Shown here: positions 1 through 8,829 of the stretch, piece by piece
How positions within the stretch are numbered: the first letter of the stretch is position 1
Layout of the letters: each line of letters opens with the position of its first letter
Notes under the pieces: generated by a model
What the model was told of the DNA's origin: nothing
Seen by the model: only the letters and a program-made list of their open reading frames with translations
Database searches by the model: none
Translations under genes and position numbers: made by a program
Assembly: GCA_021730935.1 (NCBI GenBank)
Contig: JAKFYJ010000004.1
Location: 62,001-126,000, forward strand
Origin: Elusimicrobiota bacterium
GTDB lineage: Bacteria; Elusimicrobiota; Elusimicrobia; 2-02-FULL-39-32
DNA: 64,000 nucleotides
Direction: 5' to 3'

Positions 1-590
1 TTGAGATAGCGGTTTTTGGTGTTTGATGTTTTTTCCAGACGGCGCAGCGGAGAGGGAGGCTGTCGCCGCGGCGACAGGGGGAGGGAGGGTTCCCCCATAA
101 CGCAGAGAGTTCGGCGGCTGGAAAAAACGTCAAGCTCCAAAAACCGCCCTAACAAACGCTTTCGAGAGCTTTCACTCTTCGCGAAGAAATGAAATTGATT
201 TGTCCTGTGATCCAGACAGACGATGTCGCGATAAATGCCGAAATGGAGTAGGGGAAATTTTAATGGGTCGGGCGGCGATTGGGTTTTCCATCCGGGCTCA
301 AATTGTCTCCCCGCGTCATAAGACAGGATCCCCACAGCTCCGCCTCGAAAGGGCGGACGGCCCGGGTCGGAACGGAATTTCGGGAGAGATCTGACTTCGT
401 TTTGGAGCAAACGCCAGGCCCTGGAAAAGTCTGCCGGACGCTCAGCCCGGATTATTTTTTCAGGGGGGCTGAGAGGGAAATAGGAATAGCGGGCGCCATG
501 CGCCTTGAAACTGTCGAGGAAAAATTCGCCGTCAAACGCGCCGAACTTTTCCCGCCATGCGCGGAAATAGGGGAAGAGGTCAAGCGTCAA
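1..590 (-). CDS. pabB: Aminodeoxychorismate synthase component I (PabB-like), N-terminal part; runs off left edge
   Basis: Reading the minus strand from a TTG at 590-588 gives an open frame with no stop to base 1 (about 196 residues, partial at its 3' end). PabB with PabA converts chorismate to 4-amino-4-deoxychorismate for folate. Diagnostic motifs seen: FFLDS (23-27) followed by GARYSY (32-37), and FRGGAVGILSYDAGRQFE (81-98), which matches the component-I N-terminal domain and in particular the GRxFE ending of PabB rather than TrpE. The catalytic chorismate-binding domain would lie outside the window. The TTG start overlaps the end of the DUF1015 gene by 11 nt, making it third in hemL-DUF1015-pabB. 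Residues about 148-194 are encoded by a large palindromic element (9-147). TrpE is the main alternative. Confidence 0.7.
   Translation of the reverse strand, partial: MTLDLFPYFRAWREKFGAFDGEFFLDSFKAHGARYSYFPLSPPEKIIRAERPADFSRAWRLLQNEVRSLPKFRSDPGRPPFRGGAVGILSYDAGRQFEPGWKTQSPPDPLKFPLLHFGIYRDIVCLDHRTNQFHFFAKSESSRKRLLGRFLELDVFSSRRTLCVMGEPSLPLSPRRQPPSPLRRLEKTSNTKNRYL
9..147. repeat. Nested palindromic element lying in frame inside pabB
   Basis: Outer arms 9-38 and 118-147 are inverted copies, 27 of 30 positions matching; two of the three mismatches would be G-U pairs in plus-strand RNA. Inside are a perfect 18-nt palindrome at 60-77 (CTGTCGCC/GGCGACAG) and a GGGGG/CCCCC hairpin at 77-96. The minus-strand pabB frame stays open throughout and gives a Pro/Ser/Arg-rich stretch. 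The arrangement resembles in-frame palindromic insertions such as the Rickettsia palindromic elements; kinship is inference. Confidence 0.65.
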
Positions 591-1794
591 GAGACCGGAA
601 CAAAATTCCCGTGATGATCTTGGGATAGAAATAGGTGGATTTCTGCGGCATGAGTTCGCCCGCAGTCACAATGCCTTCCAGCTCTTTGACGGTCGTGGGC
701 GGGACCAGAATGGAAACGGTCTTGTGTTTTTTCGCGAGGGCAAGGGCCTCTTTCTCGTCGTGCGTATAGATGAAATCCTCTTTTTTCATCTCGGGGAGGA
801 ACAGGCTGTGGAGGTGAACCAAAACCAGAGACAGAAAGGCTTTGGGTTTCTGCCCAAGAAGTTTCTTGGCAGAGCCGGGAGATTTCAGGCGGATCGAAAA
901 ACTCTTTTTTCCGTCGGCGGCGATGAAATAAGGCGCCTTGGGAACCGCGGCATTCTTCACGGGTTTGATTTCAAAAATGTCCTTCTTTCCGAGGGCGCGG
1001 TCCCAAACTTCCATCAGGTTTCCGGACTTGAAAACGCGGTGCGTGGGGAACACCACGAGGCCTGGATCTTCCAGAGGGCAGATGAAAAAGAGCATCCGGG
1101 AGGAGGGGCCATTGTCGCCTTCCTTGCTTTTCATTTCGGAAAAATAATTCCAGGAGGTTTCATATCGGTGGTGCCCGTCCGCGATCAGGACCGGATTCTC
1201 CTGAGCGATTTTTTCGATGGCCTGGATATCGTCGGGGTTCGAGCAGTTCCAAAGGCGGTGCGCCACGCCTTCTCCGTCGGTGATGCGGCAGAGCGGCTTT
1301 TGCTTGGCGGTCTTCTCCATGATGCTTCGGATGCGCTTTTTCTTGTCGGAAAGGAGGCCGAAGATGGGGCTGGTGTTGATGCGCGCCGTGCGGATGAGGT
1401 TCAACCGGTCCGCTTTGGGCCCAGCGAGAGTGAGTTCGTGACGGAGGACTGTGCCCTTCCCCGGCTCTTCCACTTTGAGCTCGCAGAAAAATCCGCGCCT
1501 GGAATATTTTTTGCCCTTCACTTTGAAAATTTGTTCATAAACATAAAAAGAAGGGACGGCATCTTTGGCCACGGTCCCCGCCTCTCTCCAATCGGTCCAG
1601 ACGGATTTGGCGTTCTCATATTTTTCGGAATCCGAACCCTGCGGGAGTTCCACGGCGATGGCGTTTTCCGCGTTTTTGCGCAAAAGTTTTTCCTGCTTTT
1701 CCCCGATCACATCATAAGGCGGGCACACGGCTTTGGCCAAACGGCCGTCGGGGAGGGCATATCTATAGGCTCGGAACGGGAATATTTTAGGCAT
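580..1794 (-). CDS. DUF1015 family protein
   Basis: 404 residues. The N-terminus with FRAYRYA and CPPYDVI (about 24-30), and the central motif ADGHHRYET (about 205-213), are hallmarks of the DUF1015 family (UCP033563 type), a cytosolic family without an agreed function; some relatives have been compared to ParB/SbnI-like serine kinases. No signal peptide or membrane segment is visible. The ATG (1794) lies 8 nt inside the end of hemL, and the stop overlaps the TTG start of pabB, so the three genes are probably one translationally coupled operon. The link to tetrapyrrole or chorismate metabolism is only positional. Confidence 0.85.
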   Translation of the reverse strand: MPKIFPFRAYRYALPDGRLAKAVCPPYDVIGEKQEKLLRKNAENAIAVELPQGSDSEKYENAKSVWTDWREAGTVAKDAVPSFYVYEQIFKVKGKKYSRRGFFCELKVEEPGKGTVLRHELTLAGPKADRLNLIRTARINTSPIFGLLSDKKKRIRSIMEKTAKQKPLCRITDGEGVAHRLWNCSNPDDIQAIEKIAQENPVLIADGHHRYETSWNYFSEMKSKEGDNGPSSRMLFFICPLEDPGLVVFPTHRVFKSGNLMEVWDRALGKKDIFEIKPVKNAAVPKAPYFIAADGKKSFSIRLKSPGSAKKLLGQKPKAFLSLVLVHLHSLFLPEMKKEDFIYTHDEKEALALAKKHKTVSILVPPTTVKELEGIVTAGELMPQKSTYFYPKIITGILFRSLDA

Positions 1795-3076
1795 TGAGTT
1801 TCTCCAGGGATTGATTGATATTTTTGGCGGACGCCTTCAAAATCGCGGGCGTGTGCGCGGCGGAAATAAAACAAGTTTCGAATTGGGAGGGCGGGAAATA
1901 GATGCCCGCGTCCAGCAGACTGCGGAAGAACCTGGCGTATGTTTCCGTGTTGGAAGTTTTCGCGGAGGCATAATCTCTGACGGGTTTGTCGGTGAAGAAA
2001 ATCGTGAACATCGAGCCCAGCTGATGGATCTGAACGGGGCGTTTCAGCCACTTGGCATAGGCGCGGACCGTGTTGCAGAGTTTTTCAGTTTCCGCTTCCA
2101 ATTTTTTGTATGGCTTCCTGGCCTTGAGTTCCTCCAGCGTCTTGATCCCGGCGGCCATGGCCAGAGGATTCCCGGAGAGAGTCCCGGCCTGATAAACCGG
2201 GCCCAGGGGAGCGAGCAGGTCCAGGATCTCTTTTCTGCCGCCGACAGCTCCGACCGGCAGGCCCCCGCCCACGATTTTTCCGAGGCAGGTGAGGTCTGGA
2301 GAAATTTTATAAAGCGTCTGCGCTCCGCCGAAATCCAGGCGGAACCCGCTGATCACCTCGTCAAAAATGAGGACGGCCCCGTGTTTTTTCGTGACCTCTC
2401 TCAGGGCTTCCAAAAACCCCGGCTCGGGAGGGACCAGCCCCATGTTGGCCGCGACAGGTTCCACAATGACCCCGGCGATGGCCGGACCGAAATCCTTGAA
2501 GAAATTTTGGAGAGCGGGAACATCGTTATAAGGCAGCACCAGGGTGTCTTCGGAAACGGATTTGGGAACTCCGGCGGAATCCGGCGTGCCGAGCGTCGCG
2601 GCGCCGGAACCGGCTTTCACGAGCATGGCGTCCGAATGGCCGTGATAACATCCTTCAAATTTCACGATCTTGTCGCGTTGGGTGAAGGCCCGCGCGAGCC
2701 GGATCGCCGTCATGGCGGCTTCCGTGCCCGAGGAGACGAAGCGGACTTTCTCGATCGAGGGGAACGCGTTTTTGACGAGGAGGCCCAGCTTGATCTCCAG
2801 TTCCGTCGGCGCGCCGAACGAAGTTCCTTTGGAGGCCTGCAGTTTAACGGCTGAAACCACTTTGGGATGCGCGTGCCCCAAAATCATGGGGCCCCAGGAC
2901 CCGACGAAATCTGTATAGGAGTTTCCGTCCGCGTCTCGGATGACTGCGCCTTTGGCGCTCTCAATAAACAGGGGAGTTTCCCCAACGGCCTTGAAAGCCC
3001 GCACCGGCGAGTTCACGCCGCCGACGAGCGTTTCCTGGGCCTTCGCGAAAAGGGACTTGGATTCCGGATTTTTCAT
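1787..3076 (-). CDS. hemL: Glutamate-1-semialdehyde 2,1-aminomutase
   Basis: 429 residues, the normal family length. This PLP enzyme isomerises glutamate-1-semialdehyde to 5-aminolevulinate in the C5 route to haem and other tetrapyrroles. Seen: LVGGVNSPVR near the N-terminus, the SSGTEAAMTAIRLAR PLP-phosphate/substrate motif, the FDEVISGFR aspartate, and the Schiff-base lysine in CLGKIVGGGLPVGAVGG. First gene of the hemL-DUF1015-pabB run; other hem genes are not in the window. The upstream AT-rich interval (3086-3112) also carries the promoter of the divergent small gene at 3120. No clear Shine-Dalgarno precedes the ATG. Confidence 0.96.
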   Translation of the reverse strand: MKNPESKSLFAKAQETLVGGVNSPVRAFKAVGETPLFIESAKGAVIRDADGNSYTDFVGSWGPMILGHAHPKVVSAVKLQASKGTSFGAPTELEIKLGLLVKNAFPSIEKVRFVSSGTEAAMTAIRLARAFTQRDKIVKFEGCYHGHSDAMLVKAGSGAATLGTPDSAGVPKSVSEDTLVLPYNDVPALQNFFKDFGPAIAGVIVEPVAANMGLVPPEPGFLEALREVTKKHGAVLIFDEVISGFRLDFGGAQTLYKISPDLTCLGKIVGGGLPVGAVGGRKEILDLLAPLGPVYQAGTLSGNPLAMAAGIKTLEELKARKPYKKLEAETEKLCNTVRAYAKWLKRPVQIHQLGSMFTIFFTDKPVRDYASAKTSNTETYARFFRSLLDAGIYFPPSQFETCFISAAHTPAILKASAKNINQSLEKLNA

Positions 3077-3104
3077 AAATGGAAGGAAAAGTATATCATT
3101 TTTG

Positions 3105-3110
3105 TATAAT
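3105..3110 (+). promoter_or_regulatory. -10 box of a probably leaderless promoter
   Basis: Perfect TATAAT, 9 nt before the ATG at 3120. Transcription starting 7-10 nt after the box would give a leader of 0-3 nt. No convincing -35 hexamer. Confidence 0.5.
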
Positions 3111-3119
3111 CACTCGATC

Positions 3120-3347
3120 ATGACGATCAACACGGAAATGACGCCCCGCGCTCGGCGGATGATGGTGTATTGCGCCGTTGGGTTTCTGGCGTATCTCCTG
3201 ATCCTGTTCATGGACATGATTCAAAACATTCACCTGAACCGCATCGACGAACAGCTCAAGGCCCTCGATAAACAGATGAACTATGAAGTTGAAATTGCCA
3301 GTCCTCCGGTGTCTGTTTCCGGGTTGACCGAAAATCCCGCCCGTTAG
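3120..3347 (+). CDS. Small single-pass membrane protein with short helical tail
   Basis: 75 residues, not recognised. A basic N-terminus (PRARR, about 9-13) is followed by one hydrophobic segment (about 15-33, VYCAVGFLAYLLILFM), then a charged heptad-like stretch (IDEQLKALDKQM) and a Pro/Ser-rich C-terminus. This suggests an inner-membrane protein with N-in topology and a short periplasmic coiled coil, similar in outline to small pilus- or division-associated proteins, but no family is assigned. The ATG at 3120 fits the TATAAT 9 nt upstream; a longer in-frame extension to 2940 would run through the hemL start region and is unlikely. Stands alone between hemL and an oppositely oriented oxidoreductase. 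Confidence 0.6.
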   Translation: MTINTEMTPRARRMMVYCAVGFLAYLLILFMDMIQNIHLNRIDEQLKALDKQMNYEVEIASPPVSVSGLTENPAR

Positions 3348-3350
3348 AAT

Positions 3351-4424
3351 TTATCTTTTATAAAGAGACTTGATGAACTCGAGAGTGCGGATGCCCTCTT
3401 CGATGGGGACGATCGGTTTGCCGGCCAGAGAGTGAATGAAGGACGCCTTCACGAGGTCGGTTTCCAGGAAAGCCTTGAACGGATAGGCGTAATTCTTGCC
3501 TTCGATCCAGCGGGTGAACTCTCCCGTTTCCGGATTGTTGGCGCCTGAGACGGAAAACTCATAGTCCTTCTTGGATTTCGTGAGCGTGATCTTGAGGTTT
3601 TTCAGCTGGCGGTGATATCCCAGGGTGATCTTCACAGGCACAGTTCCGAACGCGAGGTCATATTCCACAAAATTGAGGAAGAGGTTGTCCCCTTCTTTTT
3701 TGACGTGCTTGAGGGTGAGCGGCTTATTGCGGAGTTCCGGCGGAACGAATCCCCAGATGTGGGGCCCCAGATCTTCCAGAATTTCCTGTTCGCCCACGCC
3801 CTGCATTTTCCGCCAAACTCTTGTGCCGTGGGTCGTGAAAACGATGTGCACGCCCGTCAGCCCCGTGAGGAGATCTCCGAATTTTTTCGATGTCGGCGCT
3901 TCAGGGTTGAGCGGCTTGTCTTTGAGCATTTCATAAAGGAGGGCATATTGCTGGTTGAGCCCGATCACGACATTTTTCTCTTTGGCCAGCTCCAAAATTT
4001 TGGGGAGAGATTCCATTTCGTGAATATGGCAGAGGGGCGGTTCGCATAAAATGTGTTTGACTTTGGTGTCCAGGAGAAGTTCCCGGAGATAAGGCACATG
4101 GGTGTCCAGAGGCGAACATATCACGACGAGCCCCGGATTTTCTTTCTCCACCATTTCCCGCCAGTTGGTGTATCCGTGAACATCCTTCATGATGCTTTTG
4201 TGATCTTTCCCGGAGAACGAAGGCATTCTGGAGAGGTCGTCCAGGAGGACTTCTGAGACGAGGTCGCGGTTCCGTTCCGTCGTGTTGGAATAAGAGATGA
4301 CCCCGATGTCGGGGATGGTGATGTGTTCGCGGTTGGCTTCCGGAAAGTGTTTCACCTGGAGGGCCCACTTCACAAGGAAGATGCCGTAGGTGGAACCTGC
4401 GCCGATGATGCTTACATTCATCAT
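3351..4424 (-). CDS. Gfo/Idh/MocA-family oxidoreductase
   Basis: 357 residues. The N-terminus (VSIIGAGSTYGIF, 4-16) is a Rossmann GxGxxG-type NAD(P)-binding loop; VVICSPLDTHVPY marks the second beta-alpha-beta unit; the later beta-rich half is typical of the GFO_IDH_MocA C-terminal domain. At the position of the usual EKP motif, whose lysine is catalytic in many members, the sequence reads CEPPLC, so the lysine appears to be proline. The enzyme may therefore be an unusual dehydrogenase or non-catalytic. No sugar operon surrounds it, so the substrate is unknown. It starts with ATG-ATG (4424/4421), 31 nt from the divergent sucC. Confidence 0.75.
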   Translation of the reverse strand: MMNVSIIGAGSTYGIFLVKWALQVKHFPEANREHITIPDIGVISYSNTTERNRDLVSEVLLDDLSRMPSFSGKDHKSIMKDVHGYTNWREMVEKENPGLVVICSPLDTHVPYLRELLLDTKVKHILCEPPLCHIHEMESLPKILELAKEKNVVIGLNQQYALLYEMLKDKPLNPEAPTSKKFGDLLTGLTGVHIVFTTHGTRVWRKMQGVGEQEILEDLGPHIWGFVPPELRNKPLTLKHVKKEGDNLFLNFVEYDLAFGTVPVKITLGYHRQLKNLKITLTKSKKDYEFSVSGANNPETGEFTRWIEGKNYAYPFKAFLETDLVKASFIHSLAGKPIVPIEEGIRTLEFIKSLYKR

Positions 4425-4432
4425 GCAAAAAT

Positions 4433-4445
4433 TATATCATATATC
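4433..4445 (+). promoter_or_regulatory. Candidate sucCD promoter (-10 region)
   Basis: Two overlapping TATATC boxes (4433-4438, 4440-4445); the second is 10 nt before the sucC ATG. A TTCATC hexamer 17 bp upstream (4417-4422) is a weak -35. The leader would be at most a few nucleotides. Confidence 0.35.
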
Positions 4446-4455
4446 CGAAATATTC

Positions 4456-5628
4456 ATGAAACTTCTAGAGATTCAGGCAAAGAAAATTTTATCCACCTTC
4501 TCCATCCCGGTGCCGCCCAACGGCGGTTCGATCAAAAACGCCGGAGACATCGGGAAAGCCCTCAAGAAAGCGGGCGCGGCTCCGTGGGTGCTTAAAGTCC
4601 AGGTGCAGACCGGAGGGCGCGGCAAAGCGGGCGGCATCAAGATTGCCAAAACTCCGGCTGAAGCCAAGGCGCTTGCCAAAGAAATGATCGGCATGAAGCT
4701 GGTCACGGCTCAGACGGGCCCGGCCGGAATCGTTGTCAAAGAACTGATGGTGGAGAAGCCCGTAAAGATTTCCAAAGAACTTTATCTGAGCGTTGTGCTG
4801 GACCGGAGAACCGGAGGCGCGGTCCTGATTGCGTCGTCCCAGGGCGGCATGGACATAGAACAGGTGGCTCATGAGTCTCCTGAAAAAATTGCCCGCATTC
4901 CCATTGGGCCTTCGGGGACTCTTGAATCGTTTCAGGCCAGAGAACTCCTTTTCATCCTTAATATATATGACGCGGATCCCAAGAAAAATAAAGCCCGAGC
5001 CGCTTTCTTTAAAAATGTCGTGAAAGCATTTTTCGCTTTGGACGCTCAGATGCTCGAGATCAATCCTTTGGCTCTCACGGCCAAGGGGGAACTGATCGCG
5101 TTGGACGCCAAGGTCACCATCGACGACAACGCGCTTTTCAGGCACCCCGAACTCGAAGAATTTGACGATGTGAAATCCCTCACCAAGTCGGAGCAGGCCG
5201 CGCGCAAAGCGGGGATTTCGTATATTTCTCTGGATGGAACCATCGGCTGTATGGTGAACGGTGCAGGCCTGGCCATGGCGACCATGGACATCTTGAAGCT
5301 TCATGGCGGATCCCCGGCCAATTTTTTGGATGTGGGCGGCAGCGCCAATGTCCAGCAGGTGACTTCCGCGTTTAAAATCATCATGGCCGACAAGCATGTG
5401 AAGGCGATTTTCATAAACATATTCGGCGGCATCATGAAGTGCGACGTCATCGCCCAGGGCGTGGTGGAAGCGGTCAAGCAGGTGAAATTGTCCATGCCTC
5501 TCATTGTCCGCCTCGAGGGAAACCGCAAGGCGGAAGGCGTCAAAATTTTAGAGACTTCAGGTTTAAACATCGCCAGCATCAGCGATTTCTCAGAGGCCGC
5601 CAAGAAGGCCGTGGAACTTTCAAGATGA
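4456..5628 (+). CDS. sucC: Succinyl-CoA ligase, beta subunit
   Basis: 390 residues from the ATG at 4456, beginning [12 protein letters not shown] as in the family (E. coli SucC 388). Forms the heterotetramer with SucD that interconverts succinyl-CoA and succinate with NTP synthesis in the TCA cycle. Seen: N-terminal ATP-grasp fold with GGRGKAGG nucleotide loop (about 51-58), the Mg-binding MLEINPLAL region (about 196), and C-terminal ligase domain with [15 protein letters not shown] and [14 protein letters not shown]. An upstream in-frame ATG at 4390 would add 22 residues unlike the family and overlap the oxidoreductase. Stop overlaps sucD start (ATGA). Confidence 0.95.
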   Translation: MKLLEIQAKKILSTFSIPVPPNGGSIKNAGDIGKALKKAGAAPWVLKVQVQTGGRGKAGGIKIAKTPAEAKALAKEMIGMKLVTAQTGPAGIVVKELMVEKPVKISKELYLSVVLDRRTGGAVLIASSQGGMDIEQVAHESPEKIARIPIGPSGTLESFQARELLFILNIYDADPKKNKARAAFFKNVVKAFFALDAQMLEINPLALTAKGELIALDAKVTIDDNALFRHPELEEFDDVKSLTKSEQAARKAGISYISLDGTIGCMVNGAGLAMATMDILKLHGGSPANFLDVGGSANVQQVTSAFKIIMADKHVKAIFINIFGGIMKCDVIAQGVVEAVKQVKLSMPLIVRLEGNRKAEGVKILETSGLNIASISDFSEAAKKAVELSR

Positions 5629-6545
5629 GCATCCTTATAAACAAGAACATCAAACTCATTTGCCAGGGCATCACTGGCGGAGCGGGCTCTTTCCATGCCA
5701 GAGGGTGCCGGGATTATGGCACTCAAGTGGTGGGCGGCGTCACTCCGGGCAAAGGCGGAACATTTTTAGACCAGATTCCCATTTTTAATACTGTCCACGA
5801 AGCGGTTTCCAAAACCGGCGCGGACGCGACCATGATTTTTGTTCCGGCACCTTTCGCGGCGGACGCTGTTCTGGAAGCTTTGGCCGCCGGCATCCGAGTG
5901 ATTGCCTGCATCACCGAAGGCATTCCCGTCAACGACATGATCCGGGTTAAAAACGCCGTCAAGCTCCACAACGCGGGGCTTCCGTCGGAAAAACGCACAT
6001 GGCTGATCGGGCCCAACTGTCCCGGAGTCATCACTCCCGGAGAGAGCAAGATCGGGATCATGCCGGGATATATCCATTTGCCGGCCAAAGAAACCAAACG
6101 CAACAAGCGCGCTGGGATCATTTCCCGGTCCGGCACCCTCACTTATGAAGCCGTGTGGCAGTTGACCCAGCTCGGGATCGGGCAGACCACCGTGATCGGC
6201 ATCGGCGGAGACCCTGTTCAGGGAACAGGATATATCGAACTTCTGGCAGAATTTGAGAAGGACCCCGAAACCGATGTCGTGATGATGATCGGAGAAATCG
6301 GCGGGACCGCGGAAGAAGACGCCGCGAAATATTTTAAAGAAAAGATGAAAAAGCCCGTCGTCGGGTTCATTGCGGGCCAAACCGCGCCTCCGGGGAAACG
6401 CATGGGCCACGCAGGCGCCATCATCGAAGGGAAATCCAGCGGCAGCGCCCAGGAAAAAATTTCTGTCTTAAAATCCCTCGGGATTGAAGTTGCTCCTTCG
6501 CCCGCCGACATCGGCGTCACCATCCAAAAAGTTCTGGGATTATAA
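5625..6545 (+). CDS. sucD: Succinyl-CoA ligase, alpha subunit
   Basis: 306 residues from the ATG at 5625, which overlaps the sucC stop by 4 nt. The CoA-binding Rossmann domain begins with [15 protein letters not shown], followed by GGVTPGKGG; the ligase domain has [31 protein letters not shown], and the phosphorylated histidine in [16 protein letters not shown] (about 260-265). It carries CoA and the active-site histidine; the beta subunit supplies the nucleotide site. Longer frames reaching upstream within sucC are artefacts. Slightly longer than E. coli SucD (289) because of a mid-protein insertion around [11 protein letters not shown]. Confidence 0.95.
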   Translation: MSILINKNIKLICQGITGGAGSFHARGCRDYGTQVVGGVTPGKGGTFLDQIPIFNTVHEAVSKTGADATMIFVPAPFAADAVLEALAAGIRVIACITEGIPVNDMIRVKNAVKLHNAGLPSEKRTWLIGPNCPGVITPGESKIGIMPGYIHLPAKETKRNKRAGIISRSGTLTYEAVWQLTQLGIGQTTVIGIGGDPVQGTGYIELLAEFEKDPETDVVMMIGEIGGTAEEDAAKYFKEKMKKPVVGFIAGQTAPPGKRMGHAGAIIEGKSSGSAQEKISVLKSLGIEVAPSPADIGVTIQKVLGL

Positions 6546-6566
6546 ATTTAGTTTAGGAGGTCCAAC

Positions 6567-6749
6567 ATGCCATTCGTCCGAGTCACCATGATGCCGCGCG
6601 ATGAGCAAGTCAAAGAAGCCCTCGCCAAAGACATTGCGGAGGCGATCATGAAGCACTGCAAGGTCACGCCGGAACACACCTGGATCGTTTTCGAGGAGCC
6701 GCCCAAATCTTCCTGGTCGTTCGGCGGGAAGATGGCCCACAAATCTTGA
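6567..6749 (+). CDS. 4-oxalocrotonate tautomerase family protein
   Basis: 60 residues beginning MPFVRVTM; removal of Met exposes the catalytic Pro1 of the tautomerase superfamily. Length and pattern (PF/Y-V-x-V-x-M, ALAKDIAEAIMKHC, VTPEHTWIVFEE) fit the small hexameric DmpI/XylH-like enzymes that interconvert enol and keto acids. A strong Shine-Dalgarno (AGGAGG, 7 nt before ATG) sets the start. It sits 21 nt after sucD and its stop overlaps the TTG start of ald, so it belongs to the same operon. Natural substrate unknown. Confidence 0.85.
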   Translation: MPFVRVTMMPRDEQVKEALAKDIAEAIMKHCKVTPEHTWIVFEEPPKSSWSFGGKMAHKS

Positions 6750-7858
6750 TCATCGGGGTTCCCAAAGAGATCAAGAACAGCGAGTGCCGCGTGGCCCTCA
6801 CTCCCGGAGCCGCCGCCACTCTGGTGGCTTATGGCCACAAGGTTCTGGTGGAAGCGGGATCCGGAAACCTCGCGCGGTTCCCGGACGCTCAATATAAAAA
6901 GTCCGGCGCCGTCGTCGTAAAATCCGCCAAGGAAGTCTGGCAAAAGTCCGATCTCGTCGTTAAAGTGAAGGAACCCCAACCTTCGGAAACCAAATTTTTA
7001 CATAAAGACAAACTTCTCCTCTGCTTTCTGCATCTTGCGGCTGAACCTGCCGTCACCCGCGCCCTCATGAAGTCCGGCACCATCGCTTTCGCCTGTGAAA
7101 CCATCCGCGACAACAAGGGCCGTCTCCCCATTCTGGAGCCCATGTCTGAAATTGCCGGTCGCATGGCGGCCATCGTGGGAGCTTATTATCTTTCCACTCC
7201 GCGGGGTGGACGAGGTGTTCTGGTTTCGGGCCTTCCTGGAGTTTTGCCCGCGAGATATGTGGTTGTGGGCGGAGGTTCCGTCGGAGAAAATGCCGCGCGC
7301 ATTGCGGCAGGCATGGAAGCGCAAGTGATTGTGGCGGACAAAGACGCGTCCCGTCTTCGGCTTCTCGACGAAATATTGCCGGAAAACGTTTCCACACTGG
7401 CCTCTTCTCCTTCAAGCCTCGAAGAAGCTTTTTCCCAGGCCGATGTCGTGATCGGGGCTGTCTTGGTTCCAGGCGCGAAGGCTCCAAAATTGATCACGAG
7501 AAAAATGATAAAAAAAATGAGGCCCGGTTCCGTCCTTGTGGATGTCTGCATTGATCAGGGCGGCATCTCGGAAACCAGCCGGCCCACCACTCATTCGAAC
7601 CCGACCTATTTTGTCGACGGTGTTCTGCATTATTGCGTGACCAACATGCCCGGGGCATATGGCCGCACCGCCACATTGGCTTATGCGAATGCGATCTTGC
7701 CTTATGTCACCCGCCTCGCTCAGGGAAACCTCAAAGAAGCTTTGCGGCAAGACGCGGGGCTCGTCTCCGGGCTCAATGTCTGCAGAGGCAAGGTCACAAA
7801 CCAAATCGTTGCGGATGCTTTGAAACTTCCTTTCCAATCCTGGACCCAGGCTTTGTGA
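6746..7858 (+). CDS. ald: Alanine dehydrogenase
   Basis: 370 residues, the family length. NAD-dependent reversible deamination of L-alanine to pyruvate and ammonia. Seen: MIIGVPKEIKNSECRVALTP with the substrate-binding Arg, the KVKEPQ lysine (about 75), the catalytic His in LLCFLHLA, the VVGGGSVGENAARIAAGM Rossmann loop (about 172-189) and DVCIDQGG with the catalytic Asp. Starts with TTG inside the stop of the tautomerase gene (TTGA), and its own TGA overlaps the GTG start of the ABC ATPase, implying translational coupling. Confidence 0.93.
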   Translation: MIIGVPKEIKNSECRVALTPGAAATLVAYGHKVLVEAGSGNLARFPDAQYKKSGAVVVKSAKEVWQKSDLVVKVKEPQPSETKFLHKDKLLLCFLHLAAEPAVTRALMKSGTIAFACETIRDNKGRLPILEPMSEIAGRMAAIVGAYYLSTPRGGRGVLVSGLPGVLPARYVVVGGGSVGENAARIAAGMEAQVIVADKDASRLRLLDEILPENVSTLASSPSSLEEAFSQADVVIGAVLVPGAKAPKLITRKMIKKMRPGSVLVDVCIDQGGISETSRPTTHSNPTYFVDGVLHYCVTNMPGAYGRTATLAYANAILPYVTRLAQGNLKEALRQDAGLVSGLNVCRGKVTNQIVADALKLPFQSWTQAL

Positions 7859-8829
7859 ATGCGATCCAGGTCAAGAACCTTTCCAAAACTTTCCAGGTTG
7901 CAATCAAAAAGCCCGGACTTTCGGGCGTGTTCCAGTCCCTCATAAAAAAAGAGCATAAAGATGTTCCGGCAGTCCAAGGGGTCTCGTTTGATATCGCCCG
8001 TGGAGAACTCGTCGGTTTTCTGGGTCCCAACGGCGCAGGCAAAACCACAACCCTAAAACTTCTTTCAGGCCTTCTTTATCCGACTTCCGGCGAAGCGTAT
8101 GTGATGGGACATCTGCCCTGGAAACGGGAAAAAGAATTCCAGATGAATTTCTCCATGGTGATGGGCCAGCGCACCCAGCTCTGGTGGGACCTTCCCGCGC
8201 GGGAAACCTTCGTTCTTAACCAAAAAATTTTCGAAATCCCTGAAAAAGATTTTTTTGCCCGCCAAGACAGGATTGTGGACCTGCTCGACTTGGGGTCTCT
8301 CCTGGACACTCCGGTCAAAAAACTTTCTCTCGGCGAACGCATGAAAGCCGAACTCGCCTGTTCCATTCTCCATTATCCCAAAGTCCTTTTGCTGGACGAA
8401 CCCACTCTCGGCCTGGACCTCGTGATGCAAAAGCGCCTCCGCCAGTTCATCCGCGAATATAACGCTGAGACGCAATCCACAATTCTGATCACTTCCCACA
8501 ACATGGCGGATGTGGAAGAACTCTGCAAACGAGTCATCATCATCGACGATGGAAAAATTCTTTATGACGGTGATTTGTCAAAGATCGTGGAAAAATATGC
8601 CCCCGACAAGCTGGTGTCTCTTTCGTCATCCAAGACGCTGGACGCCAAAGACCTTCAAAAGTTTGGGCGCGTGACCGAAGTGAGCGGTCAAGACGCCAAG
8701 ATTGAAATTCCCCGCAAACAGGTTTCTTCGGTCATGGCCAAACTTCTCTCTGAAATTCCCGTCATCGACCTCTCCATCGAAGAATTGTCGATCGAAGAAA
8801 TCATCCGCCGCGTTTTCACAGACGCGTGA
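7855..8829 (+). CDS. ABC-2 type exporter, ATP-binding protein
   Basis: 324 residues from GTG 7855 (GTGA overlap with ald). Walker A GPNGAGKTT (about 62-70), signature LSLGERMK (the LSLGE variant common in NatA/NodI-type exporters), Walker B VLLLDEPTLGLD, H-loop ITSHN. The 25-residue insert between strand 1 and the Walker A region (KKPGLSGVFQSLIKKEHKDV) is typical of this ABC subfamily. A C-terminal domain (about 245-324) follows. It works with the two permeases downstream, which overlap or abut. Substrate not predictable. A longer frame back to 7633 would lie within ald and is discarded. Confidence 0.9.
   Translation: MNAIQVKNLSKTFQVAIKKPGLSGVFQSLIKKEHKDVPAVQGVSFDIARGELVGFLGPNGAGKTTTLKLLSGLLYPTSGEAYVMGHLPWKREKEFQMNFSMVMGQRTQLWWDLPARETFVLNQKIFEIPEKDFFARQDRIVDLLDLGSLLDTPVKKLSLGERMKAELACSILHYPKVLLLDEPTLGLDLVMQKRLRQFIREYNAETQSTILITSHNMADVEELCKRVIIIDDGKILYDGDLSKIVEKYAPDKLVSLSSSKTLDAKDLQKFGRVTEVSGQDAKIEIPRKQVSSVMAKLLSEIPVIDLSIEELSIEEIIRRVFTDA

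Noticed and set aside
441-473. CTCAGCCC/GGGCTGAG hairpin near a T-run, like a terminator
   Set aside because: It lies within the open pabB reading frame and its T-run is in the loop, not after the stem.
724-2854. Long plus-strand open frames opposite DUF1015 and hemL
   Set aside because: Antisense shadows of GC-rich coding DNA; no family resemblance, while the minus strand encodes clear proteins.
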